This document shows, piece by piece, positions 7,669 through 15,724 of a stretch of DNA of 64,000 nucleotides. The notes under the pieces are model-generated. The model was not told where the DNA came from, did not search any database, and was given only the letters and a program-made list of their open reading frames with translations. The DNA comes from CAVQOB01 sp963714325 (GTDB lineage Bacteria > Pseudomonadota > Alphaproteobacteria > Rhizobiales > Hyphomicrobiaceae). Location: the NCBI GenBank assembly GCA_963714325.1, contig CAVQOB010000003.1:124001-188000 (forward strand), written 5' to 3'. The number at the start of each line of letters is the position of its first letter. The stretch's first letter is position 1. A program made the position numbers and the translations under genes.

Positions 7669-8496
7669 TTAGCGGAAGGTGTAGGGCAATTCGTAGGTGC
7701 GCTGTTGCTGCGTCATGCCGGAGGGCGGCGCCGGCAGCCTGACACGTTCGACGGCTTCGACGGCGAGACGATCGAGACGGATGCTGCCGCTGGACTTGGC
7801 GATTGTCGCGGCATCGACGCTGCCGTCCTCAGCGACGACCAAACAAATCAGCAGGTGGCCGGGCAATCCGCGGGTGGCGGGTGGCGGGGCTTTGGCGAGT
7901 GTCGAGGCGAGGGCGCGTGCGTAAGCACTCATGGCGCCGGGGCTGGCTGCGGCACTGCCGGATTGAGGTGCGGTGTTCGCGGGATCAATGATATGGGCCT
8001 GCGCGGCGCCGCTTGGGCTTGCCGGTACCGATGCTGCGCGCGGGGGGGCTGGTGCCGGTTGGGCGTCGGGTTGCGGATCAGTGTCGCGCGATTCGGTGGC
8101 GGTGATGGGCGCTGACTTCGGCGACACTTCGGCGCGGTCACTGGCTTTGGCGACGAGTTGCTCGGGCTGTTCGACTGGTGCAGCTGGCTGAACCGCGGAT
8201 GTTATGGGTACGGTTTCGATGTTGGCGGGCTCGATGTTGGCAGGGTTGACTGAACCATCGGTTGCGGCGATCGATGAAATCGCATTGGCTTCGGCTTGCC
8301 GGGTGGCGTCGTCGTCGCGCGTTGCCAGGACGCGACTGTCGACAATGGTGACGCCGATTGCATCCTGGATGAAACCACCATTGCCGACGCCGTTGGTCTC
8401 AATGACCAAACCAATGCCAAGCAGCACGCCGAGGTGGAGCAGTGCAGCTGCCGCGAGTGCTGCGGTCAGGCGGCCGCGGCCGGTAGGGGTTGGCAT
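7669..8496 (-). CDS. TonB-family energy transducer-like protein
   Basis: The 275-residue reading from ATG 8496 begins with a short cytoplasmic tail (MPTPTGRGRLT) and one membrane helix (AALAAAALLHLGVLLGIGLV). A long Ala/Pro/Glu-rich periplasmic spacer follows, then a C-terminal TonB-like domain with DGSVDAATIAKSSGSIRLD and YELPYTF. Such proteins couple the proton-motive force to outer-membrane receptors or act as cell-envelope anchors. No exbB, exbD or receptor gene is close. A GTG at 8616 would add 40 residues, but that stretch looks non-coding and neither start has a good ribosome binding site. The start is therefore tentative; the family call is fairly safe. Confidence 0.7.
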   Translation of the reverse strand: MPTPTGRGRLTAALAAAALLHLGVLLGIGLVIETNGVGNGGFIQDAIGVTIVDSRVLATRDDDATRQAEANAISSIAATDGSVNPANIEPANIETVPITSAVQPAAPVEQPEQLVAKASDRAEVSPKSAPITATESRDTDPQPDAQPAPAPPRAASVPASPSGAAQAHIIDPANTAPQSGSAAASPGAMSAYARALASTLAKAPPPATRGLPGHLLICLVVAEDGSVDAATIAKSSGSIRLDRLAVEAVERVRLPAPPSGMTQQQRTYELPYTFR

Positions 8497-8666
8497 TGGC
8501 GCAAGCGACGCCGTGGCGTGAGGCAAGGCTTGCACCTGTCCGCCTGACGGGTGGGTATGGTCGCGCGTATGCAATGGGCTCTCGCGGTGAGGCTGCCAAC
8601 GACTGGCGCATAGCACTCGGCTGCCGCCGAGGCAAATTCAGGCGACAGCCGACTGGCGGGTATGAC

Positions 8667-9533
8667 CTAAGCGCCGTCGGCGTCGCGGAGGTGGAAGGTG
8701 GCGCCGAGTTCAGTGGCCGCGGCGCGCATGATCGGGGTAAATTTCAGGAGATCGTCCAGGGATACCCGGGCTTCGGGTGCCGAGATGGCCAAGCTGCCGA
8801 TGGTGGCACCGGTGTCGGCAACGATCGGGACTGCAATGCAGACGACGCCGTCTATGAACTCCTGATCATCGGTGCCGATCTGCGTTTCGCCGATACGGCG
8901 GATGGCCTCAAGCAATTGCGCCGGATCGGTCAAGGTGCGGCTGGTGTAGCGATTGAGTGGTATGGCATTGATGAGTGCCTGGCGTTCGCCTTTCGACATG
9001 CGCGACAAGAGTAATTTGCCGATCGCGGTGCAATGGGCGGGCACGTGGCTGCCGGCTTCGAAGCGCAGGCCAAGCGGCCATTTGGCTTCAACACGGTCGA
9101 CATAGACGACTTCTGATCCGGTCAAGATGCCGAAGTTGCAGGTCTCGCCGGTGTGTTCGGACACGGCCCGCAGGATCGTGCGCCTGACGTTGCGCGGGGC
9201 GGCAACCCGGATCGTGTCCATGGCGAGGCGCAGCAGGCGCGGCCCTTCGACATAGCCGCGCCGCATCTCGTCGCGTTCGATGAAGCCCATTTCGGTCAGC
9301 GTCGTTGCGATGCGGTGCGCGGTCGGTTTGGTCAAGCCGGTGGCACGCACAATTTCAGCCATGGTGATGGGCTGGCGGTGTTGCGAGACGATTTCGAGCA
9401 CGGTGAAGGCCTTGCCCAAGGCACCGGGTGCGCCGATCTCGCTGGCACCGTTCGTTTGGAGCTTTGTCGGGCTTGATGCGACTGCGCGTTTCGGCTTGCC
9501 GCGACCTTTTGCCTGTTGAGTAGTCAGTGACAT
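8667..9533 (-). CDS. IclR-family transcriptional regulator
   Basis: A 288-residue protein starting MSLTTQQAKGRGKPKRAV. It has an N-terminal winged helix-turn-helix around residues 45-100 (ITMAEIVRATGLTKPTAHRI, then TLTEMGFIERD) and a C-terminal IclR effector domain with GSHVPAHCTAIGKLLLSRM and FIDGVVCIAVPIV. The basic, disordered first 30 residues are longer than usual. The ATG at 9533 was chosen because upstream residues in the same frame are not family-like. It is divergent from the Old Yellow Enzyme gene at 9884, with 350 bases between them, and probably controls that gene. The ligand is unknown; IclR proteins usually sense small aromatic or short-chain acids. Confidence 0.88.
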   Translation of the reverse strand: MSLTTQQAKGRGKPKRAVASSPTKLQTNGASEIGAPGALGKAFTVLEIVSQHRQPITMAEIVRATGLTKPTAHRIATTLTEMGFIERDEMRRGYVEGPRLLRLAMDTIRVAAPRNVRRTILRAVSEHTGETCNFGILTGSEVVYVDRVEAKWPLGLRFEAGSHVPAHCTAIGKLLLSRMSKGERQALINAIPLNRYTSRTLTDPAQLLEAIRRIGETQIGTDDQEFIDGVVCIAVPIVADTGATIGSLAISAPEARVSLDDLLKFTPIMRAAATELGATFHLRDADGA

Positions 9534-9883
9534 GGGATCCGCGAAATGTGAGCTGTTCGGCGCGACTATGTCGTTGTCTTTGCCGGAAATCAATCGAACG
9601 ACGAGGTTCACGACTTTATTGTGCGGCACTTGTGGTGCGGTTGGTTTTCGCAATTCCGAGATTTGGCACGGCTTTGTGGCTCGCGGCTTCGGGTGTCGGC
9701 AGTCAAGTTCAAGCTTGTTCGGCAATGCGCAGCTGTCAGATTGCAACAGTGAAGCGTGCGGGTGACAGGCGTTTTCCGAAGCGCCCGCGCGACGCGGCGC
9801 TTGACGGGGCCGATGTGATTTGCGACCTCCGCAACCGGGGAAGGTCATTGGGACCGTGCAATTCGAAAATCTGGGGTGCATTT
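9534..9883. other. 350-base divergent regulatory region
   Basis: This stretch separates the IclR gene and the oxidoreductase gene, which point away from each other. It should hold both promoters and the IclR operator. I see no convincing gene and could not pick out a specific palindrome with confidence. A codon frame open on the plus strand here is not protein-like. Confidence 0.5.
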
Positions 9884-10999
9884 GTGACGAGTCAACTTTT
9901 TACACCGATCGCTATTGGACAGCTTGAACTCGCCAACCGATTGGTTGTCAGTCCGATGTGCCAGTATTCCGCCAACGAGGGATCGGCCAATGCGTGGCAC
10001 ATGATGCATCTGGGGATGCTCGCCAATTCGGGAGCCGGCCTGTTGATCCTTGAAGCGACGGCGGTCGAAGCGGCGGGCCGCATTACGGCGGGTTGCCTTG
10101 GTCTCTACTCCGATGCCAACGAAGCGGCATTGAAGCCGGTTGTCGACGCCTGCCGGCGGTTCGGCTCGGCAAAGATCGGTATTCAGCTCGGCCACGCCGG
10201 ACGTAAGGCATCATCGAAACGGCCGTGGGAAGGCCGGACCATGTCGGACCCGCTTGAGGACGGAGCATGGACGACCAAAGCACCATCGGCGCTGGCGATG
10301 GGGCCTGACTTTCAAATACCCGAGAGCATGACTGTCGCTGAGATTGCACATCTGAAGGCGTCATTCATGGAATCGACGCGACGCGCTGATCGGCTTGGCT
10401 TTGATCTGATCGAGTTGCACGGCGCGCACGGTTATCTGCTGCATCAATTTCTCTCGCCGCTGTCCAACAAGCGGGCGGACCAATATGGCGGCTCGCTGGC
10501 GAACCGGATGCGGCTGCCGTTAGAAATCTTCATGGCGGTTCGTTCGGTTTGGCCGGCCGCCAAGCCCTTGGGCATGCGCATTTCGGCGATCGATTGGGTC
10601 GAGGGCGGTGTGACCATCGAAGACTCAATCACATTGGTCAACGAACTGAAAAAACTAGGCTGCGATTTTGTCGACGTTTCGTCCGGGGGCATCGATCCGT
10701 CGGCCCGGATCGCGATCGGTCCCGGTTATCAAGTGCCGTTCGCGGAGCGGATCAAGCGCGATACGGGAATGTTGACGATGGCGGTCGGGTTGATCACCGC
10801 TGCGACGCAGGCCGAGGCGATTGTCGCGGAAGGTAAGGCGGACTGTGTCGCTGCGGCGCGGGCGTTTCTCGACGATCCGCATTTCGGTTGGCATGCCGCT
10901 TACAAGCTCGGTGCGAGTCCGACCCTGCCGCCGCAATATGCCCGCGTCGGGCTCAAGGCCTGGCCGCCGGCCACTGTACTGCACGGTACCAAGGCTTAA
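9884..10999 (+). CDS. NADH:flavin oxidoreductase, Old Yellow Enzyme/YqjM type
   Basis: The 371-residue product begins TSQLFTPIAIGQLELANRLV after a GTG start at 9884, with a GGGG stretch about 8 bases upstream. It shows the OYE TIM barrel signatures: VVSPMCQYSANEG (N-terminal FMN strand), GIQLGHAGRKAS, IELHGAHGYLLHQFLSPLSN and RADQYGGSLANRMRLPLEI. It ends near AARAFLDDPHFGWHAA. The VSPMCQYSA motif and length place it in the YqjM-like class, which reduces activated C=C bonds (enones, nitro compounds) with NAD(P)H and FMN. A divergent IclR regulator suggests induction by its substrate. A strong hairpin terminator follows at 11054. The frame is open upstream to 9527, but the family alignment begins here. 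Confidence 0.9.
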   Translation: MTSQLFTPIAIGQLELANRLVVSPMCQYSANEGSANAWHMMHLGMLANSGAGLLILEATAVEAAGRITAGCLGLYSDANEAALKPVVDACRRFGSAKIGIQLGHAGRKASSKRPWEGRTMSDPLEDGAWTTKAPSALAMGPDFQIPESMTVAEIAHLKASFMESTRRADRLGFDLIELHGAHGYLLHQFLSPLSNKRADQYGGSLANRMRLPLEIFMAVRSVWPAAKPLGMRISAIDWVEGGVTIEDSITLVNELKKLGCDFVDVSSGGIDPSARIAIGPGYQVPFAERIKRDTGMLTMAVGLITAATQAEAIVAEGKADCVAAARAFLDDPHFGWHAAYKLGASPTLPPQYARVGLKAWPPATVLHGTKA

Positions 11000-11053
11000 G
11001 CGACGACTGACGAAACGCTGCTGGGAATCGTCGCCGTCCTGATCTCAATACAA

Positions 11054-11086
11054 AAAGCCGGCGCCGATCCGATCGGCGCCGGCTTT
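11054..11086. terminator. Bidirectional intrinsic terminator
   Basis: A perfect 15-base stem, AAAGCCGGCGCCGAT against ATCGGCGCCGGCTTT, with a CCG loop. It is flanked by A-run and T-run ends, so it works in both directions. It sits between the convergent oxidoreductase gene (ends 10999) and the pilus-associated gene (ends 11107). Confidence 0.85.
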
Positions 11087-11106
11087 GCAATTTGTCTGAA
11101 GTTTGG

Positions 11107-11646
11107 TTATTGCGCTGCGCCGCCGCCACCGGCTTCAGTGCCATTCTTTTCAGCCTGCGAGGCCTTCTGATCCATCGCGCCACGGGTCGCCGCGAAGAAA
11201 GCTGCGTCGTCGCCGACCGTGACAGTCGGATTGCAATTCGGTGCGCAGTTCAGTGTCTGGCGTGAGATGCCGCGCGTGACGTTGACGGTCTTGTATTCAT
11301 CGCGCTGGACCATGACGCGCTGCTCGGTGATCACATTGCGTTCGCTGTCGAGCACGATCAGGTTGGTCAGGCCGAAACCCTTGCCGGTCACGACCAGGGT
11401 GTTACCGGAATGGACCGAAATGTCGGCGATCGAGGGGTTGCCGACGATAACTTCACTGATCTGGCGCGGTAGCTTGATCAGTTGCGACTGGTCAAAGCGG
11501 ACGATGAGATCTTCAGCGCGCTTCATGTCGTTGGCGCGTGCATCGCTGGCGGCGATGGCAAGGCCCGCAATGACGATGGCGCTGGCGAGAAGCATTGTGC
11601 CAGCGTTGCTGGGCGACGAAGATCCATGCGGAAAGGACGTGATCAT
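11107..11646 (-). CDS. Stand-alone pilus secretin N-terminal domain protein
   Basis: A 179-residue exported protein. Residues 1-39 form a signal peptide with an unusually long polar start (MITSFPHGSSSPSNAG, then a hydrophobic core ending DARA). Residues about 45-120 resemble the N-terminal domain found before secretin domains in CpaC: IVRFDQSQLIKLPRQISEVI, VGNPSIADISVHSGNTLVVT, GKGFGLTNLIVLDSERNVI. No secretin domain follows; the tail is short and ends in Gly/Ala. It is divergent from flp, so both genes share the control region 11647-11985. A periplasmic helper of the CpaC secretin is the likely role, by inference from domain and place. Confidence 0.8.
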   Translation of the reverse strand: MITSFPHGSSSPSNAGTMLLASAIVIAGLAIAASDARANDMKRAEDLIVRFDQSQLIKLPRQISEVIVGNPSIADISVHSGNTLVVTGKGFGLTNLIVLDSERNVITEQRVMVQRDEYKTVNVTRGISRQTLNCAPNCNPTVTVGDDAAFFAATRGAMDQKASQAEKNGTEAGGGGAAQ

Positions 11647-11793
11647 GATCGGATAGACCTCAAGCTAGAAAATCCTGAGGTGCAGTGTGGTGCGAAATTG
11701 ATGAAGATTTTGAGAACGCGTGTTCGAAATTGAATCGGATGCTCTATTGGGCTGCATCTTAAAGCCAATGTGGACTGCCGATCTTCACGAATT

Positions 11794-11808
11794 TTAACGG
11801 AGGATTAT
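11794..11808 (+). promoter_or_regulatory. Near-match CtrA-type site
   Basis: The sequence TTAACGGAGGATTAT fits TTAA-N7-TTAA at seven of eight fixed positions. It lies 72 bases upstream of the perfect site before flp. Confidence 0.45.
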
Positions 11809-11865
11809 CGCTAGGAACCGAGAATTGACGCATTGCGCGATCTGGAGCGCTGGGTGCGTCGCCAT

Positions 11866-11880
11866 TTAACCGTATCTTAA
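11866..11880 (+). promoter_or_regulatory. CtrA-type binding site upstream of flp
   Basis: The sequence TTAACCGTATCTTAA is an exact match to the full CtrA consensus TTAA-N7-TTAA. It lies 105 bases before the flp start codon, a distance suiting a promoter plus a leader. CtrA activates the flp/pilA pilin promoter in Caulobacter, so the same logic is likely here. Confidence 0.65.
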
Positions 11881-11985
11881 AGAATGGGGCCTAGTTTTAC
11901 CCTCAGTTCAGCCCCTTGGGCGGGTGCCCCTGGCGAACTGGAGTGCGCATCAGCGCTGTGTGTGTGTGACTTTGGGAGAATGACC

Positions 11986-12150
11986 ATGAAGAATCTGATT
12001 TCGCGTTTTGTCAAGGACGAGTCGGGCGCCACGGCGATCGAATACGGCCTTATCGCTGCTCTCGTGTCGGTTGCCGTCATCGGCGCCGCCAAGTCGCTCG
12101 GCAGCAACATCAGCAACACCTTCGACAAGGTTGCCAAGAACATGACCTGA
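11986..12150 (+). CDS. flp: Flp-type type IVb pilin
   Basis: A 54-residue prepilin. The leader MKNLISRFVKDESG ends in the Gly required for prepilin peptidase. Processing between G14 and A15 gives a mature pilin starting ATAIEY with Glu at position 5 and Tyr at 6, the Flp signature. The hydrophobic helix GLIAALVSVAVIGA follows. The ATG at 11986 is chosen over ATG 11980 because GGGAG (11974-11978) is 7 bases away. It is the first gene of the Tad pilus locus and is preceded by CtrA-type sites. The pilin is assembled by CpaF with TadB/TadC and exits through CpaC. Confidence 0.95.
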   Translation: MKNLISRFVKDESGATAIEYGLIAALVSVAVIGAAKSLGSNISNTFDKVAKNMT

Positions 12151-12381
12151 TGCTGCGCCCGGCTTCGGCCGGGTGACGCTATCAGCAGGCTCAAGGGTCG
12201 CCGCGGATTTTCGCTGGCGACCTTTGGCGTTTCTGGGGTGCGCTGCTTGGTTCGGCCGTATCGATCGGCACGTAGCGAGGACCTAATCCAATTAACGACG
12301 CGTTCACGGGTTCGGACTATTTTGGTCCGCACGTGCGGATTGGTCGAGCGATTCGAGACTGGAATAGAAGGACCCGTCGCC

Positions 12382-12885
12382 ATGGTCGAGTTTGCGCTGC
12401 TCGCGGTTTTTCCAGCGGCGATCGCTTTTGCCGGCGCCATGGACGTCTTCAGCATGACGATCCCGAATCGCATTTCCCTGTTTCTCATCGCTGCATTTTT
12501 CTGTCTGGCGCCTTTCGCGGGTTTGTCGCTTGAGGATGTCGGCTGGCATATCGGGGCGGGCATGCTTGTGCTCGTCGTGACGGCGACGATGTTCTTCATG
12601 GGGCATCTTGGCGGTGGCGACGCGAAGATGCTGTCGGTGGTCGCGCTTTGGCTCGGTTTTGACTACCTGATGGATTTCCTGCTCTACGCTTCGCTGCTTG
12701 GTGGTCTCTTAGCGGTCGCGTTTCTCAAGTTCCGCGCCTATCCATTGCCGGCGCTGATCGCTGAGGAGCCGTGGGCGCTGCGTTTGCACAAGCCCAAGGG
12801 TGGCATTCCCTATGGTGTTGCGCTCGCGGTCGCCGCCCTGATCCTCTATCCGCAGACGCCGTGGTTCATCGCCATCGGCGCGTGA
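12382..12885 (+). CDS. cpaA: Prepilin peptidase CpaA/TadV
   Basis: A 167-residue polytopic membrane protein with about five to six hydrophobic helices. It carries the two catalytic aspartates of type IV prepilin peptidases: D21 in GAMDVFSMTIPNRIS and D80 in HLGGGDAKM. The N-terminal methyltransferase domain of PilD is missing, as in all TadV/CpaA enzymes. It cleaves the Flp leader at the cytoplasmic membrane. The ATG at 12382 has AAGGA 9 bases upstream; the open frame reaches back to 12238 but is not membrane-like there. It is separated from flp by 231 bases, so it may have its own promoter. Confidence 0.93.
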   Translation: MVEFALLAVFPAAIAFAGAMDVFSMTIPNRISLFLIAAFFCLAPFAGLSLEDVGWHIGAGMLVLVVTATMFFMGHLGGGDAKMLSVVALWLGFDYLMDFLLYASLLGGLLAVAFLKFRAYPLPALIAEEPWALRLHKPKGGIPYGVALAVAALILYPQTPWFIAIGA

Positions 12886-13188
12886 TCGGCTGGCAATTAT
12901 CGGCGCATGCGGCGCGTTCGGTCGTCCTGTCACCGAATCCCAACGACAGCATCGGTCTGTAAGCGCACGCCCGGCTCATTGCGGGCGGCGCAGCTCGACG
13001 TTGCGTCCGCCGGCAAAAGTCTGAGGTCGCTGCGTTGGCAAAAATCAAACGGCGCACTGCTGCTGCCGCGTCAAAGTCAAGCGATCGTTCCAATTTCGGC
13101 ACATGCATTAACTCAGCATTGACACTTCTGAAGCACACTCCGGATCAGATTGAGATCGGTCTTTGTCGGTTGGAAGGACGGGCGTTCG
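12886..13188. other. 303-base intergenic region before cpaB
   Basis: No gene seen. It contains a near-match CtrA-type site at 13108-13122 (TTAACTCAGCATTGA, seven of eight fixed bases). An overlapping TTGACA at 13119-13124 could serve as a -35 element for cpaB, but no good -10 element follows at standard spacing. Confidence 0.45.
13108..13122 (+). promoter_or_regulatory. Near-match CtrA-type site before cpaB
   Basis: TTAACTCAGCATTGA fits TTAA-N7-TTAA at seven of eight positions and overlaps a TTGACA hexamer. It is 67 bases upstream of cpaB. Confidence 0.35.
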
Positions 13189-13986
13189 ATGAAAAAAGGT
13201 CAGGTATTGGCATTGGGCGTAGCGGGTCTGTTGGGTCTTGGCGCCATGGCTGGCGTGTGGAGCATCCTCGACCGCAAGCCGGAAGTTCAGACGCAGGAAG
13301 TCAAGGTCGATACCACACAAGTTCTCGTCGCCAAGCAGGAGATCGGCCTCGGCCAGATTGTCGCTCCAGACAATTTCCGGTGGCAGGACTGGCCGAAAGG
13401 CGCCATCTCGCCAGGCTATATCCAGAAGAACGGCAAGGGCGATGCGATCAAGGACATGGCGGGCCGAGTGGCCCGGGCGCCGCTGCTCGCGAACGAACCT
13501 GTTACACCGCATAAGCTGGTCAAGGCTGGCGAAGGCGGCGTGCTCGCCGCGATCCTGCCGGCCGGCATGCGCGCCGTCTCGACGCGCATCAAGGAAGAGA
13601 CTGCCGCTGGAAAACTCATTCTGCCGAATGATCACGTCGACGTACTGCTGATCCAGCGCCAGCGTGGCCGCGCCGGGTCCGATGGTTTTGTCGTCGACAC
13701 CCTGTTCCGGAATGTTCGTGTGCTGGCCATCGGTCAGTTGATCGAAGCCAAGGAAGGCAAGAAGGGCGCCGATGGCGCAACCGCTACACTCGAGATGACG
13801 CCACGGCAGTCGGAACTGCTCGCACTAGCGAACTCGATGGGCGAAATCAGCTTGGCGCTGCGCAGTGTCGCGGACATCGATCCGAACGGTGGACCGACGA
13901 ACAAGGCTGACCCGTTTGGTCAGCGCGGCAATGCCATTCGCATGGTCCGGTATGGCGTAAAATCCCGTGTGTACGGCGTAAACTGA
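13189..13986 (+). CDS. cpaB: Flp pilus assembly protein CpaB/RcpC
   Basis: A 265-residue protein with an N-terminal signal-anchor (residues 7-26, VLALGVAGLLGLGAMAGVWS). A SAF-type domain follows around residues 40-115 (VLVAKQEIGLGQIVAPDNFR, then GRVARAPLLANEPV), then the CpaB C-terminal region (RAVSTRIKEETAAGKLILPN and DHVDVLLIQRQ). It acts in the periplasm, probably as an adaptor of the CpaC secretin. The ATG at 13189 follows AAGGACG by about 10 bases. It starts the long cpaBCDEF-tadBC run. Confidence 0.93.
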   Translation: MKKGQVLALGVAGLLGLGAMAGVWSILDRKPEVQTQEVKVDTTQVLVAKQEIGLGQIVAPDNFRWQDWPKGAISPGYIQKNGKGDAIKDMAGRVARAPLLANEPVTPHKLVKAGEGGVLAAILPAGMRAVSTRIKEETAAGKLILPNDHVDVLLIQRQRGRAGSDGFVVDTLFRNVRVLAIGQLIEAKEGKKGADGATATLEMTPRQSELLALANSMGEISLALRSVADIDPNGGPTNKADPFGQRGNAIRMVRYGVKSRVYGVN

Positions 13987-14031
13987 AGCGTTAAGTCCAC
14001 GACGTGAATCGCGATTAGGAAGGTTTGGATT

Positions 14032-15702
14032 ATGCGGATGGTCTTGTCTCGCGCCGTGTGCGCATTTGCGCTGGCCGCGCTCAGTGTATCAGCGGTTGCC
14101 GAGCCGGTTATGGCGCAGGCTTCTAACAAGAAGCCGGCGGTCAAGGCCGCCGATCAGGGCGACCTCGGGATCATTCAAATTTCGCCGCAATCCAATTTCC
14201 CGGTTTCGCGGAAGATCACCCTCGGCGTCGGCAAATCGCAGATGCTGCAGTTCCCGATGGACCTGCGCGACGTGATGATCGCCGATCCGGATAAGGTCGA
14301 TGCCCTGGTGCAGACTTCTGATCGCGTCTTTCTGATCGCGAAAAAGGCAGGCTCTACCAACGCGTTCTTCTTCGACGCGCAAGGTCAGCAGATCATGAAC
14401 CTCGAGATCTCGATCGGTAGCGACCTTTCTGGGCTCAACGATCTCTTGAAGCGGTTGATCCCGAGTTCGAACGTCTCGACGGAACTCGCTGGAACGGCAA
14501 TCGTGCTGACGGGCAGCGTGCGCACGCCGATCGATGCGACCCGCGCGGTTGATATCGCGACGCAGTTTGCGGCTGCGAACCAAAACTTGATTGGCTCGAC
14601 GCGGTCATCGTCGTGGACACAGACGGCTGGTGGAGGGTGGTCGTACCAATCTTCCAGCGCCGACTCGGGCCGTTCGGTGAACTACGATCCCTCGCAGCGT
14701 GAAAAACGCATCATCAACCTGCTCACCATCGAGGGTGAAGATCAGGTGATGCTGAAGGTCACGGTGGCTGAAGTTCAGCGCTCGGTACTGAAGCAGTTCG
14801 GCATCAACGTCTCGAATGCGATGTCGATCGGCAAATTCGCATTCGATGCCGGTACCATGAATTCGCTGCCGATCACCGGTTCGACGCTGGGAGCACTTGG
14901 ACCAACGGGTGTCGCGACGGCGGCGGCACTTGCTGCGGGTGGTGGTGGCTGTGCACGCATCCTGCCGGCGATTGGATCGACCGGTTATGTTCAGAACAGC
15001 GGTATTTCCGGTGGGTGGTCGTCTGGCAACAGCTGCTTTTCCTCAGTCATGAAAGCCATGGAGCGCCATGGCCTCGTCAGAACCCTCGCTGAACCCACCT
15101 TGACCGCCGTATCAGGCGAGTCGGCGAAGTTCCTGGCGGGTGGCGAATACCCGGTTCCGATCTCCGCTGGTGATGGTGGCGTGGGCATATCGTTCAAGGA
15201 ATTCGGTGTCGCCGTGGCGTTCTCGCCGGTGGTGCTCTCGGAAGGTCGGATCAGCCTGAAGATAGATACTGAGGTCAGCGAGCTTTCGAACGAAGGTGCC
15301 ATTGTCAGCTCGGGTATCCAGATTCCGTCGCTGCGCAAACGCCAGGCTCGTTCGACCGTTGAACTGCCCTCGGGTGGATCGTTGGCGATGGCCGGCCTGA
15401 TCTCGGAATCGACACGGCAGAGCATAGAAGGTCTGCCTGGCGCGAAAGACATCCCAATCCTTGGAACGCTGTTCCGCAGTCGGGATTTCCAGAAGTCGGA
15501 GACTGAACTGGTCGTCATCGTGACGCCGTATGTGGTCCGCCCGACCGGCCGCCAAAATCTGGCTCGCCCTGATGAAGGCCTGGCGCCAGCTTCGGACATG
15601 AAAGCCAATTTCCTTGGTCACATCAACCGCGTTTACGGCAAGGGCCGCGCGGCCCCCGCCAACGGCGGTCTGAAGGGCGACCATGGGTTCATCGTAGACT
15701 AA
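14032..15702 (+). CDS. cpaC: Type II/IV secretion system secretin CpaC/RcpA
   Basis: The 556-residue product has a signal peptide (residues 1-28, ending PVMAQA). A pilus-specific N-terminal domain follows at about 45-130 (KITLGVGKSQMLQFPMDLRD, VMIADPDKVDALV), then a BON-like region (about 140-185). The C-terminal secretin domain spans about 240-515 and includes ALAEPTLTAVSGE-like and VELPSGGSLAMAGLI segments and ending KSETELVVIVTPYVV. It forms the outer-membrane ring for Flp pilus exit. A Ser/Gly-rich insert lies around residues 190-225. RBS AGGAAGG is 8 bases before the ATG. Confidence 0.95.
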   Translation: MRMVLSRAVCAFALAALSVSAVAEPVMAQASNKKPAVKAADQGDLGIIQISPQSNFPVSRKITLGVGKSQMLQFPMDLRDVMIADPDKVDALVQTSDRVFLIAKKAGSTNAFFFDAQGQQIMNLEISIGSDLSGLNDLLKRLIPSSNVSTELAGTAIVLTGSVRTPIDATRAVDIATQFAAANQNLIGSTRSSSWTQTAGGGWSYQSSSADSGRSVNYDPSQREKRIINLLTIEGEDQVMLKVTVAEVQRSVLKQFGINVSNAMSIGKFAFDAGTMNSLPITGSTLGALGPTGVATAAALAAGGGGCARILPAIGSTGYVQNSGISGGWSSGNSCFSSVMKAMERHGLVRTLAEPTLTAVSGESAKFLAGGEYPVPISAGDGGVGISFKEFGVAVAFSPVVLSEGRISLKIDTEVSELSNEGAIVSSGIQIPSLRKRQARSTVELPSGGSLAMAGLISESTRQSIEGLPGAKDIPILGTLFRSRDFQKSETELVVIVTPYVVRPTGRQNLARPDEGLAPASDMKANFLGHINRVYGKGRAAPANGGLKGDHGFIVD

Positions 15703-15724
15703 GCCGGTATTCTGGAGACGTATC

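Larger units (their letters stand above)
11647..11985. promoter_or_regulatory. Divergent control region of the pilus locus
   Basis: These 339 bases separate the minus-strand secretin-N-like gene and the plus-strand flp pilin. The left half is relatively A/T-rich. It holds one perfect and one near-perfect CtrA-type site (listed separately) and no gene. Confidence 0.6.
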
